NCBI GenBank assembly: GCA_947396885.1
Contig: OX377204.1
Coordinates: forward strand, 47,417,139 to 47,481,138
Origin: Heligmosomoides polygyrus polygyrus
Taxonomy: Eukaryota > Nematoda > Chromadorea > Rhabditida > Heligmosomidae
Direction: 5' to 3'
Length of the DNA stretch: 64,000 nt
Under the pieces are notes generated by a model. It was not told the origin of the DNA, did no database searches, and saw only the letters and a program-made list of their open reading frames with translations. Made by a program: the position numbers and the translations under genes. Positions 55,362-64,000 of this stretch are shown here, piece after piece; position 1 is the first letter of the stretch, and every line of letters starts with the position of its first letter.

Positions 55362-57344
55362 GTTTTTAAGCTTTCTAGATTGGAGAACACTGCTAGAGGA
55401 ACATTCTAGCGTCAATGACAAATACGAATTATTTTTGGCTATTCTACACAAATGCATTGAGGAGTTCGTTCCTATTGAAAAGGTGTACCAACAACACCCA
55501 TCATTACATCACATCCATCGTTTCAAAAAGTTTAAAGATGATTTTGATCGACGTTTGGCTAGGTGTAATAGGTATGTTGAAAGAAAAATTCTTGAAGGTT
55601 CTAAGCGAACACCATTTTCTAAATCGTTAAATGCCGTACTAAAGCGTCCTGAGAGAATACCCTCCCTATAAGACGATACAGGAAACTCAGCAATAAGGGA
55701 CTTCGAGAAGGCCACCGTGCTAGCTGAGCACTTTCGGAAGTCTTTTTCGGATTGCCCGTCATCTATCGATTCTCCTACCGTCGTTGTTACTCCTCCCAGT
55801 ATAGAAGACACGGTCTGGTTTTATAATGAAGAGATCTGCAATGCATTGTGTGCTTTATCTTGCTCGTACACCATTACTCCAGATGAAATACCATCATATT
55901 ACATCCGGAGAGTTGCTACTGCAATTTCGTACCCCCTTGAACATATATTTAATGCTAGCTACATGCAAGGAGAAGTACCGATTCGATGGAAACACGCATT
56001 TGTTACACCGATTCCTAAGGAAGCGCCTCATTTAGCTTTCAATTACCGGCCAATCAGTATTAGTTCTGTATTTGCCAGAGTGTTTGAGAAAAAGTTGAAA
56101 TCTGATCTTGTGTCCTACCTAGATTCGAATTCTCTAATTCCCAATGAACAGTATGGGTTTCGAGCAGGGAGATCCACAGAAACATTATGTTGTTAGCGTT
56201 GAACGATTGGACTCAAGCCATCGATCAGAAAGTCAACATTGACGTCATCTACTTTGACTTCATGAAAGCATTCGATAAGGTTCCTTTAAACAAACTGATG
56301 ACCAAACTTACGGATTTAGGAGTCCATCCCAGAATCACCAAGTGGATAAAACATTTTGTATTCGATAGGTCGTTTCAAGTACGAGTAAATGAATCATTCT
56401 CAGAATCATTTCCAGTAACTAGTGGTGTTCCTCAGGGAGGCGTTTTGCCGCCGGTTCTCTTCACTATCTATACTGCCGAAATTCCCTCCCTGATTAGTCG
56501 CTACGGTGTTGCCTGCAAAATGTTTGCAGACGACATAAAAATCTATAAGAAGGTTTCCTGCGAGAAAGATCATGTTGCTCTTCAATTGGCAATAAACACG
56601 TTTGCAGATTGGTCAGCGAAATGGAACCTTCCTCTATCAGGACAAAAATCCCAAGTGGTTCACCTTGGGGAGCAGATTAACAGAAAGAGTTATCACCTTA
56701 ATGGGATGCAGCTTGGTAGCCCAACTACTATACGTGACTTAGGATCTGTATTTGACACCAATCTTTCATTCCGGGAACATTGTGATCTTATAGCGAAAAA
56801 AGCTGACCGTGTTGTCTACTCTATATTCAAATCTCTACGCACTAAATCTCCTAAACATTTAGTGTTCGCCTATAAGACATATGTTAGACCGATATTAGAG
56901 TGTGGTACGACTGTATTCAGTCCCATGTGCAAAAAAGAAATCACCAGGCTAGAATCTGTTCAAAATAACTTCACTAGAAACCTTTGGATAAGACTTCATG
57001 GTTTTGATTACACCACCATCCCTTCAGCATCCACTCGGAACAAAATCTTTAGTCTGCGCACGCTTTCGTTTCGCAGGAAAAGAAACGACTCAATCATGAT
57101 TTACAAGATGGTGAATGGTATGAATAACCTTTCTCTCAGGGAATTTTACTCTGTCTCTCCATCTGACACTAGGGGTGGACAGTGGGAAATAATTGTTCCT
57201 AGAGCAAAATGTAGTACCATAGCAGCTTTTTTCACTAATCGTGCTGGCAGCGAATTCTTGAAGTTCTCCAAGAATATTACTCCACCTAGCACTATACGGC
57301 AATTCAGAACAGAAGTGGAGCGGTATTTCCAAGAGGATTCCTAA
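55362..57344 (+). pseudogene. CR1/Jockey-type reverse transcriptase, two lesions
   Basis: From FLDWRTLLEEHSSVNDKY through a linker to RT: TPIPKEAPHLAFNYRPISIS, NEQYGFRAGRSTET, YFDFMKAFDKVPLNKL (first Asp), TSGVPQGGVLPPVLFTIYTA, KMFADDIKIYKKV (FADD box, both Asp) and the C-terminal domain to RQFRTEVERYFQEDS, stop at 57344. Only two lesions are seen: a TAA at about 55669 within one frame and a 1-nt shift near 56187. The longest open part is 56187-57344 (385 residues). All RT catalytic residues remain, but the element lacks its 5' half, so it cannot move on its own. Confidence 0.9.
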
Positions 57345-57513
57345 TTGTTTTCTGACTTTCTAGATTTTTTGATTTCTGTGCTTGTTTGTAGGATTGAAAG
57401 CTATGACTTCATTTACTATGCCCTTTGTTGGTTTGTAACTATTTTTGTTTCTGTTATGTTTGTTTCTTCATACCTACGTGGTTATCCACGTACAAATAAA
57501 TAAATAAATATTG
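55362..57513 (+). mobile_element. CR1/Jockey-type LINE, 5'-truncated
   Basis: A 2.15-kb 3' portion of a non-LTR element lacking the endonuclease. It ends with TACGTGGTTATCCACGTA, a stem-loop, and (AAAT)n at about 57494-57513. This is the best-preserved retroelement coding region apart from RTE. Confidence 0.85.
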
Positions 57514-57808
57514 AAATTATCGACCAAGACCGATCATACAATCGAATCGCCTCAACGACTCCCCATAGAAGATCAATAGCTCGATCAAATTCAACCCATA
57601 TTTTCAAAAACGAACATCAGATTTGTGTTCAGCGAGATCGATTGCCTCAATGGGCTGAAGTTTTGACCCGCATCGAACGCCATCAATTGCGGTTAGTATC
57701 GCCAATACGCCATGCCGCCACGCGAGTTGTGATGGACTGATGGAAACGCGCACGCGCGCGCACACACACCACCCTTCTATGAATAGTAGGATATTGAATG
57801 CGTTTTCG
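57514..57808. other. Spacer with (CG/CA)n tract
   Basis: An alternating CGCGCG/CACACA tract near 57747-57770. Nothing else recognised. Confidence 0.5.
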
Positions 57809-57811
57809 TAA

Positions 57812-57951
57812 AGGCCCAAACACTTCTGCTGCTACGCCGCTCGCCGCTATGGTTATGGATTGGGCGGGGACGCCGCCGGCGGCGAGCTCTGCGTCCCTGC
57901 CCTATGGCTAAGCATAGGTCCGCGGCATTGCCGCAGAAGTGTGTGGGGCCT
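57812..57951. mobile_element. PIF/Harbinger-like MITE, 140 bp
   Basis: The left end AGGCCCAAACACTTCTGC and the right end GCAGAAGTGTGTGGGGCCT are near-perfect inverted repeats. TAA occurs on both sides (57809-57811 and 57952-57954), the 3-bp TWA-type duplication of PIF/Harbinger elements. The interior is GC-rich (GCCGCCGGCGGCGAGCTCTG), shared with 15010-15040. There is no coding capacity. It is inserted directly next to a TTCGAA element. Confidence 0.75.
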
Positions 57952-57954
57952 TAA

Positions 57955-58255
57955 CGGTGAGCTCCTCGACAGTGTGCTATCAAAAACAGTCGTCGTCGGA
58001 ATGAAATTCGCTTACACATGTCATCATTATGCCGCATTCGAAACAACCACATATTCGAAATTCGAACAATTATTCGAATTTTCGAACCTCGAATAATCGA
58101 ATTCGAATAACTATTTGAAATTGAGAACCTCAAATTACCGAATTCGAAAAACTCGAGTAATCGAATTCGAATAATTATTCGAATTTGCGGAACTCGAATA
58201 ATCGAATTCGAATAATTGTTCGAATTCGATTATTCGAGCACAAGCATAATGTATT
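57955..58255 (+). mobile_element. TTCGAA palindromic element, second copy of the 23.5-kb type
   Basis: Starts ACGGTGAGCTCCTCGACAGT like 23505 and continues through CATTATGCC and AACAACCACATATTCGAAA into about 200 bp of ATTCGAATAATTATTCGAA repeats. It ends near TTCGAGCACAAGC. Long self-complementarity is evident. Confidence 0.7.
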
Positions 58256-60544
58256 CGAGCATAAATGTTCTTTCCGATAGGACGTTGAGGACCAACTTTC
58301 TTGCCACAGAAAGTGCCGTGCAGCACCATCGAGCCTTATGGGCGTACGCTCCTTCTCCGCTCAAGAAAGATTGAAAAAAACTATTGAGGAAACGCAAATC
58401 TCTAGATCCTTTGTACACAGAATGCCTCTGACTGCAGCTCTTACGTAAATTAATCGCGTAAATTAATTCCTTAAATCATAGATGAGTTGTTAAAACTCTA
58501 CAAAAAGTCATGTGGCTGGAAATACGCATTTAGTATTCTTGTTTTTTGTTATCTTCATCCTACACCATCGCCTTCGTTTAGTTCCTCTTTCGCCCTTTTG
58601 GCCCTCTTCCGATTTCTTCACAGTCGGCTGACACATCCCTTGGTTCGAAAGGAGATCTCAATGAAGGTAACACTATTCGAGTGAAGCGAGCGACCATGCG
58701 CTTTTTGGAGCCTTCTTGGCCTGTGTCCTAGTAGTAGTCGGTTGTGACGTTCTTACGTACCAATATTCCATTTCTTCCACTATTGGCCCAATTAGCACGG
58801 AAGGATCTATGCTCATTTTCATGTTCCATCGCAGTCCATAAAGACGAAAGTTAATAGTAGACGACACTGCAAGAAAATCTTAATGATCTTCGAAACAAGC
58901 TGAATGTGGCTTGCGCGAAGAAACTCTTTGCAAAGTCCAGACTGCTGCATACTGGATTGGATTTTGGTAAAGGCGTCAAGGTCAAGCAATCCATTCTTTG
59001 GGTGGAAGATCTGGATGGGGATAATCTTCCTGGAGGTCTTGTATGTTGTAAATAAAGCGGTAATCCCGAAGAGGGCCGTGCGCGATTGCCTCAGCAGGAC
59101 GGGAAAGCATTCGTTTCAAAGATGATACATTGTCCATGATCGGAGCTTCAAGTGCAGCAGTTTTCTGTAACGCGGGAACGTTTTGATGTAGTGTAGTCCT
59201 GACCAGTGCTTGCCGTAGCCGTTGCTCACAAGATCATAGCTTCATCATCTCCCAGAAGAATCGAGGAGGGAGGTTTGCGAAGTCAGAAATTCAACAGACG
59301 TCATTACAATACCACTCATAACTAGTCTCGCATTTCGCGTCGGCGACGAGGAGGAGCATCGCAAAGCGTTGGAACCGTTCGTGTGTCTGCTGGAGAGCTG
59401 AAAACGTCACTGAATTCGTCTCTTCGAGGAGATCCGGAAAATCGAAACCTTGTTGATGTGGCGTCAAAGTTGACCTACCTACGGTAGTTTAAGTGGATTT
59501 TTTGTAGCTTTCTTCAGTATGGTCAGATCTTCAAATAAAGCACATATTCTGAATCTCCGTGAAGTCGTCTTTACACTCGTTTAGAAATTGATCAGCTGTT
59601 TCTAAAAAGTCGTTGGTTGACCTACATGTTGCCGCGCGGCCGTCTTGCGTGCTAGAGATAATTACGCCCAAAGGATACGGATCCTTAATTGCTGGAGAAC
59701 CAGTATTCCTGCTAAATATTCCGTCGAAGCATGGATTTGTCTATTTCTGGTTTTAAATCTAGATTCGCACAGCATTGTCCATTATTTTGAGAGGAAGTAT
59801 CACCACATTTGGACAACTCCAGCCATCCACAAATTAGCGTGAAAACGAATTTCTTCAATATTGCTACCTCATCTAGTTCAAAGGCGTAAAGTCAAACGGA
59901 GAGGGCTCGCTCAAAAACTAAACAAGGTGTTTTATCTGTACAAATTCGCTTTCAAAGCATTGAGTTGCTAGATATTTCTTTCCTAAACCTACTGCAAGTC
60001 ACTATTTTGTCTGCGACGGTGGGCTTTTCTTCGTAATTGACGATCGGTAACGTTTTTATGGTTCCAGCTGAGGAGCTGGGCTTCTCGTGATGCACAGTCG
60101 ACGAGCACTACTTTAGAACATGATTTCGTTCGGAAGCAATGGGATTTTATCGCGCTTGAAACAGTCACATAATGTCCCCACTTTGGGAGGAGTTCCAGAA
60201 GAGAACTTATTTTCTCGATGAATTCTTTGCAGTACTTCTGCTTAAAGATTAATCTGGGCAGTCTTTTCCACCAAAGAAAGAGCTGTCCAGTAACGTAAAA
60301 TTGTGCAGATTGGAAGTGGTCGATATTTTCACCCCTGCATCAAAGTTCGGGCGCACCGATCCGACCTGACATCAGCGCTCGCCGCTTGGGGAGACTAAAC
60401 ATGTCCCTCGCGCCCATGTGCGCGGCCCAGCGGTACTAGGTGGCCTCTGCTATGTCCATACGAATAGCTAATGTCCAATCGATCGACTACTTGGAAAGTA
60501 TTCTTTATCTTGGCGACGTTTATGTGCTAGCCCATTTTGTTCTC
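58256..60544. other. 2.3 kb without a recognised gene
   Basis: A minus-strand frame at about 59220-58960 stays open for some 75 codons (QRLRQALVRTTLHQ... SSLKRMLSRPAEAI...). I could not assign it. A gag-like segment or a host exon are both possible. Confidence 0.35.
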
Positions 60545-60910
60545 ATTTATACCATTTTCACCTCAAATTGGACACTCTTCTGAGCTAGCTTTAAGAAATG
60601 AAACAAAAGCAAACTCATCCAAATTGGAAGGCAGGCATTCAGGCAAGTTAGACTACAAGGCGACTCAAAAAGATGATCAGAATAATTTTTTATTCAAAGG
60701 AAATTTGGTATAACTTTCTTTGATTTTTTTAGATTACCGCCCCAATAACTGTAATAATTGTATAAAATTTTTGATTTTGGAGAATGATAATAATATTAAG
60801 TTAAAACATAGTATAGAAGCAAAGAAACAAGCATATAGCGCATTAAAAGTTTAGATCGCGCCATGCACTCAAAAGGCTCGCCGCAAGTTTTATTTTATTG
60901 ATGGTGCATA
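60545..60910 (+). repeat. Dispersed repeat X, fourth copy
   Basis: Edge word ACCTCAAATTGGACACT, then TTATTCAAAGGAAATTTGG, TGTATAAAATTTTTGATTTT and GATCGCGCCATGCACTC, aligned with 9235-9560. Confidence 0.6.
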
Positions 60911-61335
60911 CCACCAGTTATCCACCCGGTCAATGAGAACTTCTGGATGTGGAGCTCTCCGACAAGGTCACTCTCATGGGCGATGTCTCTCTATCGCGCG
61001 AGGCACTTATGGCACTGGAAATGGCCCCAATTTCTCTTCTTCTCACTGTCGCATGGAGTAGCACGCAAATTTGTCGGCTACCTACAGAGGCAACGGGTCG
61101 ACTGCGCTGAAGGGTAAATGTCGATGCGCAAGGCAACCAGCCAGGTATTCGAAGCGTCGCGGCGATTCCATCTCCACCTTTCGCCAGTTCCTTTCTTCAT
61201 GCAGGGGAACCGAACTGGGTGATCGATATGAAATTTCGCGTTTTACCTACTTCCTTGCTCACGGTTCTGCAGAGAAACTTGACCATGCAGCCACCTCCAA
61301 ATTTAACAATTGACTAGCGCAGGGGCTTGAGGAAA
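60911..61335. other. Unassigned; possibly upstream part of the following retroelement
   Basis: A frame at 61071-61313 has no recognisable domain. It leads directly into the Penelope-like RT relic. Confidence 0.35.
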
Positions 61336-61339
61336 GTCA

Positions 61340-61945
61340 TGATCTGACGGCATCAGGAGCTATTAAGGTGAGCGTTAGTGATAAAGGAGGGGAGTTTGTG
61401 ATTCTCCCACAACATCTTGATAGGAGTATCACAAGGCATCACCTACAGGACACAAGCTCCTTCAGTCGTTCTACACCTGAGAATTTCGTTAAACAATGCC
61501 GCTCTCTTAATCTAAAGTGGAGTGACATTGCAAAAACAGCGAAACTGCCTAGAAGCCTTATAGCGCGGTTAGGGTGTGAGCATCCTGTCTGCCCAGTTCT
61601 GTACCGTCCTTATCAAGACCCACAAGCTACCGCAAGGGGGTGATCCCAGGGACCCCACGTAGTATAAGGGTCTGCCCTATCATAAGTAGCATTGGTGAGC
61701 CAGCAGATCGTATTTCGTGACTGCTGAATTTGGTTCCTACGCAGTTACCAAATTTCGTACCTGCCCACCTTCCCAGTACTGGTGTATTCTTGGATAAACT
61801 CCGAAACACACACTTGGAGGATAACTCTGTGATGGAGTCATTTGATGTCACTTCGTTGTAAACAAATGTCTCCAATGACGATACTATGCAGGCGGTACAC
61901 AAATTATTGTGGAACACAAGGACCATACTGCGTTTTTTTGGCTAA
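61340..61945 (+). pseudogene. Penelope-like element: N-terminal half of RT domain
   Basis: Reads VSDKGGEFVILPQHLDRSIT (usual ADKGG..V motif), then KTHKLPQGGDPRDPT in another frame and CPIISSIGEPADRIS, a stop, then LLNLVPTQLPNFVPAHLPST. MESFDVTSL follows, then a stop where Tyr is usual, and TNVSNDDTMQAVHKLLW. SFDVxSLYTNV is the first catalytic Asp motif of Penelope-type RTs. At least two stops and two frameshifts are present. The rest of RT is lost where the RTE element begins at about 61963. The GIY-YIG relic at 16.3 kb is the matching C-terminal domain class. Confidence 0.75.
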
Positions 61946-61972
61946 GTATTGCTCAAGTAATCTTCTTCTTCT

Positions 61973-62676
61973 TCAGCGTCTGTCCCGCTTCGTAGCGGGG
62001 TCCGCTATTCTGGTGTCATGACGCCACCTCTCCCGATCCAGCGCCAGATCAGGGTGGACACCAGCAACCTTCAAGTCCATATGTAACGTGTCAGACCAGC
62101 GCTGCTTCGGACGCCCTCTAGGCCGCTTTCCTATTACCTCGAAGTTAAGGCCTATCTTGCGGACGCTGTCCTCTTCTCCACGCAGAACGTGGCCGTACCA
62201 TCGTAAGCGAGCTTCGCGCATCTTGTCCGCTATCGGCGCGACACCGAACTTCTGCCGAATGACATCGTTTCGGATGCGGTCCAGGCGCGTGACTCCAGCC
62301 GTCCAGCGCAGCATCTTCGTCTCATGACGCTGAGGCGCGTTTCAACCTCCTTGGTCGCAGGCCAACACTCAGCACCGTACATCGCTACCGGCCGGACGAC
62401 AGTTCTATATATTTTTGACTTCAAGCGCTCTGGCATCTTCCTATCGCAGAGCACACCAGTCAACGAGCGCCACTTGGACCAAGCTGCACTCACGCGTGAG
62501 TTCACTTCAATCATCAGATTGCCATCAGATGCTACTGCTGATCCCAGGTACTTAAAAACCGAAGTGCGTGGGAGCTCGATAGCGTTAACCTTGATGGAGC
62601 TGGACTCATTAACGTCCGTCGTTAGATACTCGGTCTTCTTCACGTTCAGTCTGATGGTGAGTCCAAAACACTCCAA
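61973..62676 (-). pseudogene. RTE-6: C-terminal domain in two frames
   Basis: The first piece (62676 down to about 62310) carries LNVKKTEYLTTDVNESSSIK, FKYLGSAVASDG, RSLTGVLCDRKMPERLKSKI and MYGAECWPATKEVETRLSVM. A 1-nt deletion near 62322 (CTCATGACG for CTCCATGACG) shifts the frame. The second piece (62314-61973) has MLRWTAGVTRLDRIRNDVIR, RWYGHVLRGEEDSVRKIGLN and RPRGRPKQRWSDTLHMDL up to a terminal DRR stop. Confidence 0.9.
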
Positions 62677-63980
62677 GCTAGCTCCTCTCGCTCGAGTTCA
62701 CCTTTACTTTCGCTAGCGAGCATTACGTCATCAGCATAAAGCAGTGTCCAGGGGACTGGCTTCTGAAGATCTCGTGTAATGGCGTCCATCACGACAACAA
62801 AAAGGAGTGGGGAAAGCGCAGAACCCTGGTGCACCCCGACAGAGATGGGGAACTCCATCGAGGTTCCGGCTGCAGCTTGAACTCTACTCTTTGGAGAAGA
62901 GTAGAGGATTCGCACCCACTCTATGAGCTCCTCAGGAACTCCATGTCGTCGCAGGGCGTACCATATCACTTCACGCGGTACGCGGTCAAAGGCCTTCTCT
63001 AGGTCGAGGAAGGCAATATGCACTGGCTTCTGTTTCTCGCGATGCTTCTCTAATAGGAGGCGGGCGGCATGTATGACATCAATGGTGCCACAGCCAGCCA
63101 CGAAGCCGCACAGATTGCTGGAAAGCTGGACGATGTCACGAATTCGACCATCGACAATTCGCTCAAAGATCTTCATGCTGTGGGAGAGCAAGCGAATCGG
63201 ACGGTAATTGGAGCAGTCTGCAGGACTGCCCTTCTTCTTCCAAATCGGAATCGTCGTGCTTTGGCGCCAACACTCAGGCACCTTCTTCTCCGCCACAACC
63301 TGGTTAAAGAACTGCGCCAACCACTCAGCAGGGTACCACAGCTTTGACTTCCACAGATCAGCTGCCACGTCGTCGGGCCCAGTCGCTTTGCCTGGCCTCA
63401 TCTTCCTCAGAGCCGCTTCTGTCTCCTCCACGGTGATCTTCTGAACGGGACCGTGGACAGAAGCCACAGAAGGGATGGCCGGGTGAGGAAATTCCATAGT
63501 GGAAATTTCCTCAAAGTAATCGCGCCATCGCTTCAATGCCTTCTTGCGGTCCGTAAGAAGATGGCCGTTCTCATCATTGATGCTGAAGAACTTCTCGATG
63601 TCCTCGGTCTGGCGATAGCGATTATTTGCGAGTCGGTACAAATACCGCTCACCATCGCGCGACTCGAGCTTCTCGTTGACATCTCTATAATGAGTGGCTT
63701 TTGCAACAGCCACGGCCTTCTTTGCAGCTTTCCTCGCTTCTTGGTACTTCCGCCAGTTATCGGCTGTCTTGTCGCTGAGAAACACGTAATAGAGCGACTT
63801 CTTCTCTCGAACTTTTGCTTTCACGTCATCTGTCCACAGCCACGCCTGCTTTTCGACCTTGCGTCGTCCAGGCACCGTGATGCCGAGCTCCAACCTTGCA
63901 GCTTCACGTATCGCGTCGGCAGCCTTCTTCCAAGTTTCGTCGACAGTTGTGACTGTCGGTAACCGCACGCGAGAAATCAC
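62646..63980 (-). pseudogene. RTE-6: linker and RT with intact catalytic motifs
   Basis: The longest open frame of the window, 444 residues, and still open at its upstream end towards the window edge. Linker: RRKVEKQAWLWTDDVKAKVR, NRYRQTEDIEKFFSINDENG. RT: EAALRKMRPGKATGPDDVAA, IPIWKKKGSPADCSNYRPIR, LCGFVAGCGTIDVIHAARLL, HIAFLDLEKAFDRVPREVIW (first Asp), GVHQGSALSPLLFVVVM and TLLYADDVMLASESK (YADD). It breaks at about 62680, after ELEREE, through a small deletion, so the C-terminal domain is out of frame. The motif set marks RTE clade. RT core residues are intact, but the protein is truncated. Confidence 0.9.
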
Positions 63981-64000
63981 AGCTGCTTCCTTCTCTCTCA

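Larger units (their letters stand above)
61963..64000 (-). mobile_element. RTE-type LINE running off the window (RTE-6)
   Basis: The 3' end is at 61963 (GAAGAAGAAGAA tail on the minus strand). The element continues past the window end. It is very similar to RTE-3 and RTE-1. It truncates the Penelope-like relic, so it inserted later. Confidence 0.9.

Noticed and set aside
58960..59220. Minus-strand 75-codon frame, considered as BEL/Pao gag
   Set aside because: No zinc knuckle, protease or RT motif nearby, and the similarity was too vague to claim.

Overview
This window is repeat-dominated DNA from an invertebrate nuclear genome, most likely a clade V (strongylid, perhaps hookworm-type) nematode. 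The organism call is an inference. It rests on the mix of element types: an RTE-clade LINE in at least six copies, Penelope-like reverse transcriptase pieces of a type I associate with hookworms, mariner elements and tRNA-derived SINEs. There are no operons, ribosome binding sites, rRNA genes or intact tRNA genes. I could not support a single host protein-coding gene on either strand; almost every recognisable coding stretch is a decayed transposable-element protein.

Layout. 0-6.2 kb: a LINE 3' tail, a 22-bp hairpin, and several short-motif palindromic repeats (CATCGC, TATCCGAAT, TTCCG and TTCGAA types), then a GC-rich island. 6.5-15.1 kb: a TIR element of the CAGGGTGTCTCAAAA type, an RTE 3' fragment, two oppositely oriented non-autonomous Helitron-like elements, a long inverted-repeat DNA transposon with a Tc1/IS630-type transposase relic, and a PIF/Harbinger-like MITE region with GACGTC tandem repeats. 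16-24.3 kb: a GIY-YIG endonuclease relic of Penelope type, an RTE fragment, a young mariner nested in an older mariner, SINE copies, another LINE tail and a perfect 29-bp hairpin. 27.9-33.5 kb: two RTE elements, each bounded by a perfect target-site duplication (17 and 15 bp). 34-47 kb: hammerhead-ribozyme-like motifs, SINEs and a large inverted repeat holding a third Helitron-like copy. 47.2-52 kb: another RTE, a fourth Helitron-like copy and the inverted partner of an early repeat. 52.6-58.3 kb: a Penelope-like RT on the minus strand, two CR1/Jockey-type LINE relics, a long (TATAA)n array, a MITE with TAA duplications and a TTCGAA element. 61.3-64 kb: a Penelope-like RT relic abutting an RTE element that runs off the window end.

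How the parts relate. The autonomous families (RTE, CR1-type, Penelope-like, mariner, the IS630-type transposon) are all damaged here. The non-autonomous families (Helitron-like, MITEs, SINEs, palindromic repeats) would depend on proteins encoded elsewhere. The most informative structure is a Helitron-like element (9981-11176) inserted into one arm of an inverted repeat. The other arm preserves the uninterrupted site, so the window holds its own filled/empty site pair.
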